A stretch of DNA of 64,000 nucleotides, taken from Lenzites betulinus. Its lineage: Eukaryota; Basidiomycota; Agaricomycetes; Polyporales; Polyporaceae. The first letter of the stretch is position 1; the number at the start of each line of letters is the position of its first letter. Shown here piece after piece: positions 44,952 to 56,692 of this stretch. The translations under genes and the position numbers were made by a program. The stretch covers positions 62,001 to 126,000 of the forward strand of contig JABYQU010000062.1 in NCBI GenBank assembly GCA_022264855.1, read 5' to 3'. The notes under the pieces are model-generated. The model did no database searches. It was not told the DNA's origin and saw nothing but the letters and a program-made list of their open reading frames with translations.

Positions 44952-47827
44952 TTAAGCAGCGTGCGTTGGGTGTCTGTGCTCCAGCGTCGGGACCTTCGGC
45001 GGCCCATCCGCGATGGTCGGAGACGCAACGATTGGCGTCTTCTTGAGGTCCAAGTCAAGCTCGTCCTCGAGGATGATATCGTCCGAAACGTCGCTTCCGG
45101 GTGTACTCGCTCGCAGCTTGCTCGCCCGACGCTGGTCACGGCGCGAGAGGTAGAATGTCGCCATCGCGAAACACACTAAGTGAGAATGTAAGTTGACATC
45201 CATTCCAGTCGACGAGAGCAAGAGGAGACGCACTCATCGCGAAGTTGATGCAGGCGGAGGCGACGTTCCCCTTGAACACACTGGAGAACATATGGTTAAT
45301 GCTGTATATTCTCAGAGAGCTGTGCGTAAGACGTACCGAGGCTGTTCTACCTGCGGGAAAATGACGCTAAACACATGTGGATGTTAGGGCCTGGCCTGTG
45401 CACCAAGAAGATAAACGTACATAGGTAACCATGCCTGCATCACGTATGCAAACATGTTACAGCTTGCAACGACGAACGAACGCTCTGGCGGAACAGGTGA
45501 GCTCTGGACATTACAATAGAACAAATGAACGTACTCTCGTTGTCGTGACCTGTCAACTCATTGGCCCATGCAAGGATGAGGCCAGATAGGCCTCCTTGGC
45601 ATCCAGTCTGCATATACTGCGGTAAGCAACGCAAAACAGGGGGGCCGTACATGAAATGACATACGAAATAGTAGAATACCCAGCGTCTGGTCGAGTATAA
45701 GCATGAGTAATTAAACAAGACAACCGACGTAGGCGTACCGTGAGATGTGTGTATATAGAGGCGTCGAGGCAAGGACTATGGCAGTAATCATGCTCCACGT
45801 CTATATTTTGTGGTCAGCGCCTTGACCTGCACTCAAGTACTTGCACATACCCCAGCGAACAGCATGGGCGGCCATCTGGCACGCACAATATCCGACCACC
45901 AAGCATAGATGAGTGCTTTCGAGACGCTCAAGATTCAGTGTGTTGTCGCAGCTTTCAGATACTAGCGCACTCACTCGTTACCACCTGTACCGCTTGGATG
46001 CCAAGAGGGTAGGTGTTGATCTGTCCGACGGTGTAAACCTGGTGACCAGGTGTGTTGAAGCTCTTGAGCCTGAACGGAGCGTCAATGCGGTTGCGCTGGC
46101 GCGTAGATTACTCAAAGGACGTACCAGAAGATCATAGAGTTCATAGTTCCACTACCGTTGTTGAACTGAAGACGAGATTCGTGAGTAAGATGCTGGACCC
46201 TTGTGGTGGAGACAGAAGACAACGCACCAGGATGTAGACTTAGAAGTCATTATCAGTAAGGGCTGTCGATAATATCTTATAAACGCAGAGGACGTACGAG
46301 GTACTAATGTGTAGATGTGCCAGGTCGTGAAGAAGCCGAAAATCTGGTAAAATAGATCTAGTCTGAGTACATGATATCTTCCCGAATACGGGAAGCTCAT
46401 ACCTTCTTGCGCGTGAATGGGGCCGGGGGCTTCCTGCCGATCTCAGCCATGCGTCTCTGGCCTATTTCGATCTGTTCTTGGGTATAGAATATCGACGGCT
46501 TCGTATTCGAAGGGAGATCTTCACGTCGTTGAGCCATCAGGATGTTACAAAACTCATCGAAGACGAGCACATACCCGGCATAATGAGGTACCCAAGCAGA
46601 GCGATGGGGATCGTGATTATGCCGTCGATGATGAAGAGCCCTACGCAACTTGAGCACAATTGAAGGGGATTCAGGAGATTGTATACGCACATTTCCAGCC
46701 CGCCAGGCCATGTACGCCGTTCAGGCCATTGTAAGCGCCCTTTGTCCTCACTATCAGCATTCAGCTCGATCACAGATTCATTTTGCGTACCGTCTGAAGG
46801 AAGCCGCTGAACATTGGTCCGAGAGCACTTGCAGTCTATCGCGGCCAACTCAGCACAGAATGACAAGCGGACAGACTTCACCACAATTACATGGAATATG
46901 CAAGCGCGCTTGCCTAGCTCGTCGCCCTTATACCAGCTACCGATAACATACTGGATAGCAGGATAGAATGTCGACTCAGCGAGACCTATTTGTTGGTGAG
47001 CAAAGCACTGCCGAAATATGCGGTAGTACGCACCGACGAGGAACCGCACTGCGACAAGTGTCTCGAAGTTTTTCGCGCTCGCGAGGACCATTGTGAGCAA
47101 ACTCCAGATCACCTCCATGGTTGGAATCTAGGGCACGAAGCCAAATATGAGAGGCGACCTGACAAAGCTCGCAAGAATCCCATGCATACCCATATTGACG
47201 GTCGTATCCGAGTGATGAGCATACTAGATTGTTGTTAGAACATGTGGCTCATATGGAATGTATATGCGACTCACTTCGACGGAATCTGCCCCAGAACATA
47301 TCCACATGTCCACGCCGTCGTGATGTAATTGAGTTGGTTCCCATGCCTGAACGCTGGTTAGCACAACCTCGAATGAGGTTCCATCTTCTCTTACAATCCT
47401 AGGCTGATTATGAGGAGTCAGCACTACGTCAAGTAGGACGCCGTGGGACGACTTACTCCTCTTGCATGCCAGACACATATGCATTCTGAATTCGAGGGCT
47501 TCAGTCAAGTGTGAGGTGAATCAGAGATTAATTGCTTACCGTGATGTTCTGCTGGTCCAGGTACGTAGATACGATACTGTAAGTCAGGAATTCGCAAAAT
47601 GAAACATGATGGTACTCATTTGCTGAAGTACGACAGCGCTGCATAGGTAAGCAAGCAGGCGTCGAGCTTGAAGAGGAAACGACGCTCGGGCTCGGGCTTA
47701 TCCCAGGTATCCCTGCGTACGCCATAAGAGAGTCAGGGAAGCGCGCGAAGAGGGTGTCTGATCGTCCGCACCAGATGTAACTTGTCCACGGACGCGATTG
47801 CACGGTACCGCCAGTACGCCGACCCAT
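44952..47827 (-). CDS. MFS transporter (pantothenate/Liz1-Fen2 type), 25 exons, one frame break
   Basis: Exons run 47827-47772, 47712-47620, 47564-47540, 47485-47457, 47403-47395, 47346-47275, 47223-47190, 47127-47034, 46985-46891, 46835-46791, 46739-46691, 46640-46575, 46518-46403, 46343-46298, 46238-46228, 46166-46125, 46069-45975, 45915-45851, 45800-45739, 45686-45665, 45616-45535, 45484-45421, 45366-45337, 45280-45234, 45175-44952. Motifs: KYLDQQNITNAYVSGM, GYVLGQIPS, VRFLVGLAESTFYPAIQY, WLKSFN, LAWANELTGHDNE and YLSRRD. These fit the anion:cation symporter family, nearest to pantothenate/vitamin transporters. The exons total 3n+1 nt: one surplus A at about 46,142 breaks the frame before WLKSFN. 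The second intron looks like AT-AC. Start could lie further upstream. Confidence 0.75.
47395..47403 (-). other. 9-nt microexon in the MFS gene
   Basis: CCTAGGATT between AATCAG and GTAAGA. It completes QEDLGLHGNQLNY, as expected for the transporter family. An 11-nt exon is also present at 46228-46238 (end of LVPLYIL). Confidence 0.7.
47565..47619 (-). other. Candidate U2-type AT-AC intron in the MFS gene
   Basis: 55 bp beginning ATGAGTACC and ending GTATCTAC, with a CTGAC branch-like element about 20 bases before the end. Removing it restores the family motif SYFSKYLDQQN exactly, whereas any GT-AG choice leaves the TGA after FSK in the message. Confidence 0.55.
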
Positions 47828-49038
47828 GTTCGCAGAGGATAGACAGAGGGAATACGCTGAAAGACGAGCTCAGGGAAGAGCCCGGATTTCAGCAGAGCGC
47901 ACTGCGAGCCTATGTATGGACGCTGCTCCGCGTATCGCAACTTCGACATTGTCACATCCAGTTAGGCGGAGCGTATTGCTGCTGTTCACCAGATCAGGGC
48001 GGCCGATGCATTACACCATGCTGCGGGGCAGCGACTCAGGATGGTGAAGTATGACCATCAAGGACATTTAAGGTTGCAGCACGCAAGATCGCACAATTCA
48101 GAAGCGCTACGTCGAGCTGCTCGCCTACTGATGAGCTCCAATCTGCACCGTAGGCGGTAAGGCACAACATAACCAGCACACTTACCTCCATTCCAAGCGG
48201 GTTTAAGCCGCTAATAGAACAGCTATCAGGCAGTCTCTTCTGTGAGGTTCGTCACGGGTGTACAAGTTCAAGTAGAGAAGCGCCCATGTTCCCACCCGGG
48301 TGGCTGTGAGCGCCTGATGTGTGCATGCGTTCAGTATTCGTGTCATGATCGAGTTCTTGGCCTCCGTCCCTTGACCGGCCTTTGTCCCGCGCAAACATTC
48401 ATGGTGGTTACACACGCGTTCGTCATGCCCACATTCCGACGCAACAAGACTAGCTCTAGATGCTGTAGAGGGCGTCGGCCATCCGACGGGAAGGGTTTGA
48501 CTCCAAGACAAGGTACCAGGTCCGACGAAAGTCACCTTCGGCCTGCTCTTCGAGCTCATCATGGCGATGAGATGTCGTATATCCCAGATTCTTCATCTGT
48601 CAGCCTTGTATTTTTTGTCAGCAGGCTGCGGTACATCTCCGACAATCGCCCAGGTGCACGTCGGCTAGTGGTTAATCCCAACAGGAAGACCGAGGCTCAG
48701 CGGCCAAGTTTCCATCGGTGGGCGCGAGACACTCCATATTGCTGTGAATCGTATTCGCTGACCGTGTTATCTACAGATAAGGTCCCACGGACGCCGAACA
48801 GGCCATCAAAAGTTAGTGGAGGTCACAGGTCGATTCGTTCTACTTCGCTAGGCTGCCACCATACAGCCAGGCGATGGTGTGACCGGTTCCCATCCTCACC
48901 AGAGGTGTGCCTCTGGCGGTGCCTCTGCGATGACGGCTGAGAGGCTTGAAAAGAGGTGCTCGAGTCGAGCATGCTCAGAACGCCCTCCGTCTCCACACAC
49001 ACAGTCCACACGCCCGTCCCCAGCTTTATCGGTCCATT
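47828..49038. other. Divergent intergenic region, MFS gene / dioxygenase
   Basis: About 1.2 kb between two start codons on opposite strands. A 232-codon open frame (48242-48940) has no motif and is judged fortuitous. Both promoters lie here. Confidence 0.45.
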
Positions 49039-50639
49039 ATGCCTGTTCCTATCCCAGAACTCGGTTCCTTCAATTACGTTCCCGAGACCAAGGTTCGCCG
49101 ATCCGCACATCATTTCGCCTCGGAACCGTGTTTCATGATCGTCATCCACGCACACAGGAGGATCTCGATTGGGCGGATCTTGTAACGCTCGACTTCAGTC
49201 TCTACGGGACGCCCGAGGGCAACAAGCAGCTCGCGAAGGAGCTCATTGAGGCTGTCCGCCACCACGGGTTCTTTTACGTCAAGAACTTCAACATCTCTCA
49301 GGAGCGGGTCAACCGTCAGTTCTCCCTAGGCAACCAGTTCTATAACCTTCCCCTCGAGGAGAAGCTGAAGTACGTCCCGGAGGGACTCGGTAAGTAACCG
49401 TCCATGTTGTCGCACAACAGCATATTTAACCTCTATACAGACAATGGTGCCTTCAATGGATACGTCCCCGCTGGTCGCCGCATGTACGTCGTCGCCCATA
49501 CCGATCTTTCCTTCCGCTAACATTCGCCTCAGCCTCGACGCCGCCTCTGGCTTGAAGGACCGTATTGAGATTTACAACATCCCCAGTGAGCACTATCCTT
49601 TCCCGCGTACGCTGCGCTTGGGACTGACTTCGATCTAGAATTCAACGGCGACTTCAACCACGCGCACCCTCCTGTCGTACAGGCGTTCCTCCCCGAAATC
49701 GAGGAGTTCGCCCGCGTAAGCATATGCTTTTGATAATGACACATTCAGGATACTGACCGATCGTCGCAGTCTCTCCACACAGAGGTACTTGACCCCCTAC
49801 ACGTCATCCTCGCCATCGCGCTCGAGCTGCCCGAAGACTTCTTCACCAACATCCACAAGTACGACATCAAGAGCGAGGTACGAGCCTCCCCATCTCCGTC
49901 CCCATATCATTCCTAACGAATACACCCCCACAGGACCACCTGCGCTACATGAAGTACTCCAAGTACACTCCGGAGGAGAACAAGAAGATCGGCAGCCAGT
50001 GGGTACAGGGCCACACCGACCTCGGCTCGTGGACGCTGCTCTTCCGGCAGCCGGTCGCGGCGCTGCAGATCAAGGGCCACGCCACGGGCGAGTGGAAGTG
50101 GGTCAAGCCGCAGGACGGCACCCTCACCGTGAACGCGTGCGACGCGCTCACGTTCCTCACCGGGGGCTATGTCCGGAGCACTATTCACCGGTACGTCGCT
50201 CCACGCAATATGCGACGTGTTGGCAGCTGACACGACGTGACATAGCGTCGTTTCGCCCCCCAAGGACCAGGAACACGTTGACCGTCTCGGGCTCTTGTAC
50301 TTCTCGAGGTACAGGCGCACCTTGATCACTTTCATGTCTTTTGCTCATCTTGTGTTTCAGGCCCAACAACGACGTCAAGCTCGCGACGATCAAGTCCCCC
50401 GTTCTCGAGCGTGAAGGCTTCACTCAGAACGAGTTCGAGAGGAGCGGAAACCCCGTCCCTACCATGGAAGGTGCGTGCCGCCCACTGCTCGCAGTACGCT
50501 CCAGACGGCTGATGAAACATTCACAGAGTGGACGTTCGCGAAGCAGAAGTGGCAGCGCACCAAGAACATCGTCCGGGGCGACCCCAAGTACGAGACCGCA
50601 CAGATCCTGCCGGGCTACCAAGAGAAGGTCCACGCTTGA
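49039..50639 (+). CDS. 2-oxoglutarate/Fe(II) dioxygenase, IPNS-like
   Basis: Ten exons: 49039-49092, 49158-49389, 49441-49483, 49533-49585, 49639-49715, 49770-49877, 49934-50190, 50246-50308, 50361-50470, 50527-50639, giving 369 residues. The N-terminal DIOX_N part contains LIEAVRHHGFFYVKNFNIS. The iron site is visible as GHTDLGSWTLL (His, Asp) and STIHRVVSPP (second His). The co-substrate Arg is likely in DRLGLLYFSRP, with Gly where Ser is usual in the RxS motif. Members of this family hydroxylate, desaturate or cyclise small molecules with O2 and 2-oxoglutarate. The substrate cannot be told; no biosynthetic core gene is near, so a role in a secondary-metabolite cluster is not supported. Confidence 0.9.
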
Positions 50640-51480
50640 GAAGCGCAGTGCGACATGTATGATGGGCCGGGGACGGAACGACGGAAGTATGAACAGACAT
50701 TCTTGTATCAAGTATCAAAATCATCATACCCCCACGGGAATTTGTTGTACCTGCATATCACGTCAACTAGAATGATATGGTTGTCGAACATCTGTCAGAG
50801 CTTCAAGTTGTTCGGTGTTCAGGACTCTACCGAAAGCCAATCGGCCTACGTAGCGCTGATGATTTGCACTGTTGAACACCGGGGAGGTGCCGGGGAACTC
50901 GTCCGCGACATCCGGAACGACAGGGTGTTCTGTTGAATATGTCATGACCGTGTTCGATCACGAACTGCATCTCATCAGTCCGGCGTCACTGAGTTGGCGG
51001 ATGCTTCTCCACCAAGCCCTGATAGCCCTACTGGTGATCTCTCAATGCAACAATCAAGGAATTGCACGCGTGAAGTTTGAGTAGTCTACCGTGATCATTA
51101 TTCAAGACATCGTCGTCGTCGTAGCAGGCGGTGGTAATACATGTGATATACAAGTCGAAGATGCGGGGTATAACTTAGGTGTATGAAGCGAAGCGAACCT
51201 CTGGGAGGGGGGAAGCGAGCGCTGAAGGACCGGATTACGAAAGTACGAAAGCGACCGGAGAAGGGAGAGCGCGAGATCGAACAGAGCGGGGAGGAGGAAG
51301 GTGTGGGGACGATGCGCGCGGAGAAGAGATGTGTCCGGGGGCGCGACGGCACCAGTGCGACGCGCGAGAGACGATCGACGTCTGAGAGTCCGCAAGAAAG
51401 GGCGAGAGACTCATCCGTAGACGATGCTGCAAAGAACGACTCGTCAGTACCTGGAACCATACGGTGAGAGGAAGTTCTAC
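50640..51480. other. Convergent intergenic region
   Basis: 3' flanks of the dioxygenase and the MYND gene. No gene supported; overlapping open frames on both strands near 51.1-51.6 kb are unrecognised. Confidence 0.45.
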
Positions 51481-52401
51481 TCACCCCCTGGACGTCGTGG
51501 AGATAGGCTTGAAGTCGGTACGACCAGCCTCGACAAAGCACTGGAGCGTCTGCAGCCAGTCCTCGCGCATGTCCCACGAGATGCGGGATGGCGAGTCGAC
51601 CTCGACCGGCATCACCTGGCTGACATCACCGCACTGGATGATGATGACCGCGCAGCCAATGCCCCCGCTCTTGCGGCAGCGCTCCTCGCGGCGCAGGATG
51701 TCCTGCCCCACGAGCGGGTCGTTATCGGTCACGTACGTCCGCGGCACGACGTGTGTCGCCTTGACCGAGAATCTGCGATGCGCGATGATGGTGCACGTCA
51801 GTGGCTGCTCGCGACAGGCGTACACGGTTCGCAGCCACTCACCGACGGAGCGCGTCTGATGCGGAGTGGCGGTAGTTGAGTTCGATCAGGAGGGCGTTTT
51901 GGCGGACGTTGGAGGGGACGCGTTTGAGCTGGAGCGCCTGGAAGCCCGCCCAGCTGAGGAGGGAGGAGTGTGCGGACACGAACTTCCGGAGGCTCTTCAC
52001 GACGCCCTCGTCGATCCCGCCCAGCCCTGGCTGCTGCTTCGCGGAGGAGATTTGCGAGGCAGTGTGTTGGCAGATCGGCTTGTGAGAAGACCAGTGGGCC
52101 TTTTGACAATCTTGTGACTGTATACAGGTGAGCCACGGTGCACTCGCGTCGAGATTGTATGGCTACTTACACAATACTGGGTGGTCATCTAATTGTCGAG
52201 AACGAGTGTGTTAGGGGCGCGATCGAGATGCGAGGGGTTGTTTAGACTTACGCAGCCACCACAGAGCCTGAAACGGCCGAGATGTGGTTGCTCTACGGCT
52301 CCGCACTGGTCGCAGACGCGGTATCCGCGTTGCTTAGGGGGCGCATGGGCCGGAGCGGTGAAGTAGTTAGCGGCGGCGGGCTGGGCGTACACGGCGGCCA
52401 T
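51481..52401 (-). CDS. MYND-type zinc finger protein
   Basis: Four exons, 52401-52252, 52188-52171, 52117-51843, 51772-51481, encode 244 residues. After an Ala/Pro-rich start comes a MYND finger spread over three exons: CDQCG, RLCGGC, TQYCSQDCQKAHWSSHKPIC, with all seven Cys and one His in order. The 18-nt second exon encodes MTTQYC alone. The remainder is a helical and beta region (HVVPRTYVTDNDPLVG, GCAVIIIQCGDVSQVMPVE) of unknown fold that recurs in mushroom MYND proteins. MYND fingers bind proline-rich partners, often in transcription control. The stop at 51481 is followed by a donor-like GTGAGT, so a further exon cannot be ruled out. Confidence 0.8.
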
Positions 52402-54971
52402 TTGGAGGAGGAGGGTAGGCGAAAGGGGTAGGCGAAATCGACGGTGAATCGTGATGACTCGACCATCGCTCCCCCTGAGTTTTTATACCGGGCTGCATGG
52501 CTAGAATGAATATTGGGAAAGGAGGTATGTGGAACGCGGTCCTGAGCAAAGTCGCAGCGCTTGTGGCCAATTGTGATTGAGCGGGCGCCTGCGCGTGCCA
52601 CCTTCCTGTCTGGGCGGGGTAGATTGCCGATGCAGTCTTGTCTTTTTGTCTGCGCACTCACGCGTCGGGCCTCGCGCTGACGCACCGCGCCCTTTATTGT
52701 CTTGTCTGCGTTCTCGAAACTAATCTCTCGCCGTTCACAAAAGATCCATCGACAGCCTGCGCCCCGTCCTGTCCCGCACAACAAAAAGCTCGGTCCGCAC
52801 CACTTTTTGTCTCCTCCTCGCGCTGGCAACCACGGACTTCTCGAAGCTCCCCTCCGTCCCACCCCCTCCAACATCCGTCTGTGATCCCTCGGAGCGGCAT
52901 CTGTCAGGGCTGCGGTACTTGGGTACCGCTTTGGTCGACTTCGACGCGCCGTTCAATCTTCGCGTCCCTGTGCGGCGGTCTAGGTCTGAGCCCCACCGAG
53001 TCCTAAGGAAGCCTCGCACATGGAGCCTTTGGTAAAGGCATGACTCGGCGATTGTGTTCCGAAGCTGTTAGACCTCCTGCTGGCCGCCCTAAAGAACCAC
53101 ATACAGCTGTTCATCAGAGAGACAAACCACCTCGAGGCCGGGATGCAGTAAGTTTGCATCCTAAGGTCGCAACCATCGAACGACTTCCGTGTAAACTCCG
53201 CAAGACTGTGTTCCCTCTTACTTGTCTTCTTCAACACGTGTTTGCCAATCAATCCTGTCCAGTGCAGGGAAACCATTCAGTATGCATCGCCTACGCTGAT
53301 CTTCTGCGACGTGGTTGTCTATCATTGAACCTAACATTCGTCGCTGGCTCATTTGGAACCGCACATCGACATGCTGTGTCTTCCCCGAGGTTCGCCCATC
53401 GTTCATCTCTTGACGGGACGCATCTTCTACGCCTGCAGGCGGTGCCATGCCACCACAATCTTCTTGTAAGGTATGCTGTTCCGTAAATGCACACACCGCC
53501 CAATGATGGTCCCGGTCGACCCGTATTGAATGAAGGCTTACTATATCAGCAGAAGCCCGCAGTAATATGCGGCTCAGCGTCATGCCCAGTTTCCGGCGTA
53601 CCAGGCCTGCATCGGGCTAGAGTTTGGGGTGGCGCATCCAGGGTGACCAGCGGCTTCCAGCGGCTTCCAGTGTCCATGATCACCCTACTCTTCGAATGCC
53701 CATGATCAAATACTGCTCTTCGATCGCTCAACTCGAACATCTGCACGTTGAACTCTTGACACGCTGTGCCTCTCGACATCTTTCATCTACGAAGCAAACC
53801 TCGGATGTCGCCTCAGGATCGCACTTTTTGGCCAATTGGAGCTGCTGGGCTGCGCGCTGTCTAAGGATCGAGCGTGGTGTCCAAAACATCCTTCAAAGGT
53901 AATTCGTGGTACAAGAAGGTAGGAGCTCACATCGCACGTAAAGCGCTCCGACCATTGCTGGTCACCGCAGCACACGTCGAGCCGCCCACCTCCGTTATGC
54001 TGTATGCCCGCCAAGCAGTGGTACGTACGCGTGGTCGGTCACCTGGTGTGTACGTGCGCCCGCTAACAAGTTTGTTAAGCGTAGGCGAGGAGCCTCACGT
54101 ATGGAACGAGTAATATGATATCGCAAAAGCGGAGCCTCTCTTCGTGTGGTTACACGTCGTCGTAGTCGGGCGTCCTCTCAGCCGCTACAAGTCAACCACA
54201 AAGGCTACACGACGAGACTGAGCAGGTTATACACACCTGCTGGGTGTAGTGTAGAAGGGTCCTTACGCCGGTACTCCCAAGTCTCGGACCGCCATATGAT
54301 CGTACTGAATGTACGTCAACCGGAACACACACGTCACGCTCCCACCAATACGCAGGGTGTCTCAAGGCCTCTCGAACCAAAAAGATCATTCTCATGACGC
54401 ATCTTGGGAGGCGCGAAGATCCGTGCCATTGCCCACCGCTCTTAGCGGCAGCGTCTGTAAGCCCATTTCACAACCAGTCGCATCTCAGACTCACCCCGTG
54501 TCACCGGGCTCTCAGCGTGTACCCCGCGAGGCGCTGTGCAGAATTTGGCCCTCTCTTAGTTTCAAGCCGCAAAAGTTGCAAACGTTGAAGGTCTTCAGTG
54601 AGGCTACTATCGAGCGTTTAGCTGAGAGGCGGGGCCGACGGCAGGCGATCAAGGGTGCGGTGTCGGGAGAGGCCCGATTAGGCGAGGATGCGGACCTAGC
54701 GAGTTATGTCAGCGGTCCTCAGCCACAACTCAGCCACCGCGGCCCAGAACGCGATGAGGGTCAGTCAGAACTTTTCCGCGTCAACACAGTCCCTCATCGC
54801 GACCATCTCCGACTCCGGCTTTCTGCGAATAGTCTATAAGCCAAACCGCCATCCGCGTTCCGCCCCCGCACCTCTTCGCATCGGACCACATTCGATCACT
54901 GCCTCCCCTGCCCTCCTGACTGCTGAGATCCGCCCAGCGCCGTCTGCGAGGCCTCCGCGCGCGTTTTTAAA
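52402..54971. other. Long intergenic region, no gene supported
   Basis: About 2.6 kb between divergent starts of the MYND and indoleamine dioxygenase genes. Several 70-180 codon open frames exist on both strands but none shows a family motif, a codon pattern like the neighbours, or consistent splice signals. A small direct repeat (GCGGCTTCCA twice near 53,650) is present. A decayed mobile element is possible, but I could not identify one. Confidence 0.4.
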
Positions 54972-56509
54972 ATGGCGAACCTACCACCCACCCACTTCCT
55001 GAACTTGCCGCGCCCGGACGTGTTTGCCCCGATACTCGACGGCGCGCCAGACACGTCTACGCTCGCAGCGCATGATTACGACGTCGACACTCGGACTGGT
55101 TTCATGCCTCCCGAACCCCCGCTTGCCCGCCTCCCGAGCGCATGGGCGCCATGGGAAGAGGTGCTAGAGGACGCGATCGAGAGTAAGCTACAACTCGCTG
55201 AGAAACCAGGCGTGTCAGACGAAGAGCACGCGAAGTCGGAACGATGGCGCAACCGGGTCCGCGAGGTCAGCTTGCATAAAGCTCTCTTGTACGGCCCGTC
55301 AGGCCTCAGGCCGCTCACACTTCGCGACAGCTCCCGATTTTGCCCACGGCCGACCTAAAGTCTTCCGAGGTTCTCCTTCGTCGCGCCCACCATGTTTTGG
55401 CATGGATCATGCATTTTTACGTCCAAACTACCCCAGCAGCTATCCGCGATATCCACATACCCCCTATGATCACCGTTCCCCACCTCCAAGTCTGCGCACA
55501 ACTGCAGCTGCCTCCCGTTCTCACGTATTCAGATGACGTGCTTTATAACTGGGCATTCAAGACGCTACCGGCTTCTCCCGCCCCGTTCGTTCCCAAGCAA
55601 CAGCTCAACAACCTCCGGTGCCTTACCCTATTCACTGGCACCCGCGATGAAGAGGAGTTCTACCTCTCGTCAGCACGGATCGAGCTCCGCGGCGTGGAGG
55701 CGCTTTCCATCATGCGTGCAATTATGGACGAAGCCTTCGTGAGGGACACCATCGCCATCCGCCGTATCACGACGTACCTCCGGGCCCTCGCCGACGTCAT
55801 CAGGGACCTGCAGACGCTGCTCGCCGGCGTGCGCGACGGGTGCGACCCCCAAGTGTTCTACGACGAGATCCGGCCCTGGTTCAAAGGCGCGGACTCCGAC
55901 ACCTCCGGGCGCAAGTGGATCTTCGACGGCCTCGAGCTCGACCCCACGCTCGAGTCGCCCACCGAGCTGTCCGGCCCCAGCGCGGGGCAGAGCTCGCTCA
56001 TCCACGCGCTCGACATCTTCCTCGGCGTGGACAGATACTCACACACAAATTTCGCCACGGGCCGCTTGCGGAAGCCCGCCTCCCCACAACACCCCCCCGC
56101 GCCTGGCGCCGCAGACGCGCCGACCACCGCGGCGTTCAGCTCCGCGCCGGGCCCGCCCACGGTGCCCTTCCTGACGCGCATGCAGTCGTACATGCCGCGC
56201 CACCACCGCGCGTTCCTGCGCCACCTGCAGGCGAACCCGCGCCCGCTGCGCGAGCTCGTCGCGCAGTCGGACGACGCGGCGCTGCGCGCGGCGTACGACG
56301 TCGCGGTCACGGCGCTCAAGGAGTTCCGGGACGAGCACGTCCGGATCGTTGCGCTGTACATTCTGATCCCCTCGCGCCGGGCTGCGGGCGCGGGGCAGGG
56401 GGCCGAGGGCGCGCCGAAGGGCACGGGGGGCACGGACGCGTTCCAGTTCGTCAAGGGCGTCAGGGACCAGACTGCGGGCGCGCTGCTGGGTCCCGAGGGC
56501 CCTCGGTAA
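54972..56509 (+). CDS. BNA2: Indoleamine 2,3-dioxygenase
   Basis: Two exons, 54972-55265 and 55331-56509, encode 490 residues. The junction joins RNRVRE to LPILPTADL, as in the family. Motifs: LLRRAHHVLAWIMHFYV, TLFTGTRDEEEFYLSSARIE, LSGPSAGQSSLIHALD, MQSYMPRHHRAFLRHL and FRDEHVRIVALYILIP; the His in the last is the expected proximal haem ligand. Between GVDRYS and the MQSYMP helix there is a Pro/Ala-rich insertion of about 50 residues, and another Gly-rich one near the C-terminus, making the protein longer than yeast Bna2. It opens the indole ring of tryptophan, the first step of the kynurenine route to NAD. A TTTTTAAAA run lies just before the ATG. Confidence 0.92.
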
Positions 56510-56692
56510 TAAATAGGTATGAGTTGTCGGTGGCGTAGGCGTGTTTGTGACCCTTTGTACATGTAGAGCTTTCGCGTAGATAGTGATTTGTTGTAATACC
56601 TGCTGCCATCTTCCCAAATTTGATAACGGACATCTTGGATATAACGGCGTTCAAAGACTGCGAAGGACGAACCGGAAGTCAAAATTGTGCAA

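Noticed and set aside
46125..46166. A 29-bp GT-AG intron that would rescue the MFS frame in exon 16
   Set aside because: It keeps an open frame but is far shorter than other introns here and replaces the family motif before LKSFN with unrelated residues.
47614..47619. Use of the GTACC donor just downstream in the MFS second intron
   Set aside because: It would leave the TGA stop in the exon; the AT-AC reading restores the conserved motif exactly.
48242..48940. 232-codon open frame upstream of the dioxygenase
   Set aside because: Cys/Arg-rich with no domain, lies in a divergent promoter region, and has no supporting splice pattern.
52638..54839. Several 90-180 codon open frames between the MYND and IDO genes
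   Set aside because: No motif, no consistent introns, and overlapping frames of similar length on both strands.
49039..56509. A secondary-metabolite cluster around the IPNS-like dioxygenase, MFS transporter and IDO
   Set aside because: No NRPS, PKS, terpene synthase or DMAT gene is present, and the neighbours are housekeeping genes; adjacency alone is not enough.
55840..56538. 232-codon open frame overlapping the indoleamine dioxygenase gene
   Set aside because: Arg/Ala-rich product typical of a GC-rich shadow frame; the overlapping frame has clear IDO motifs.
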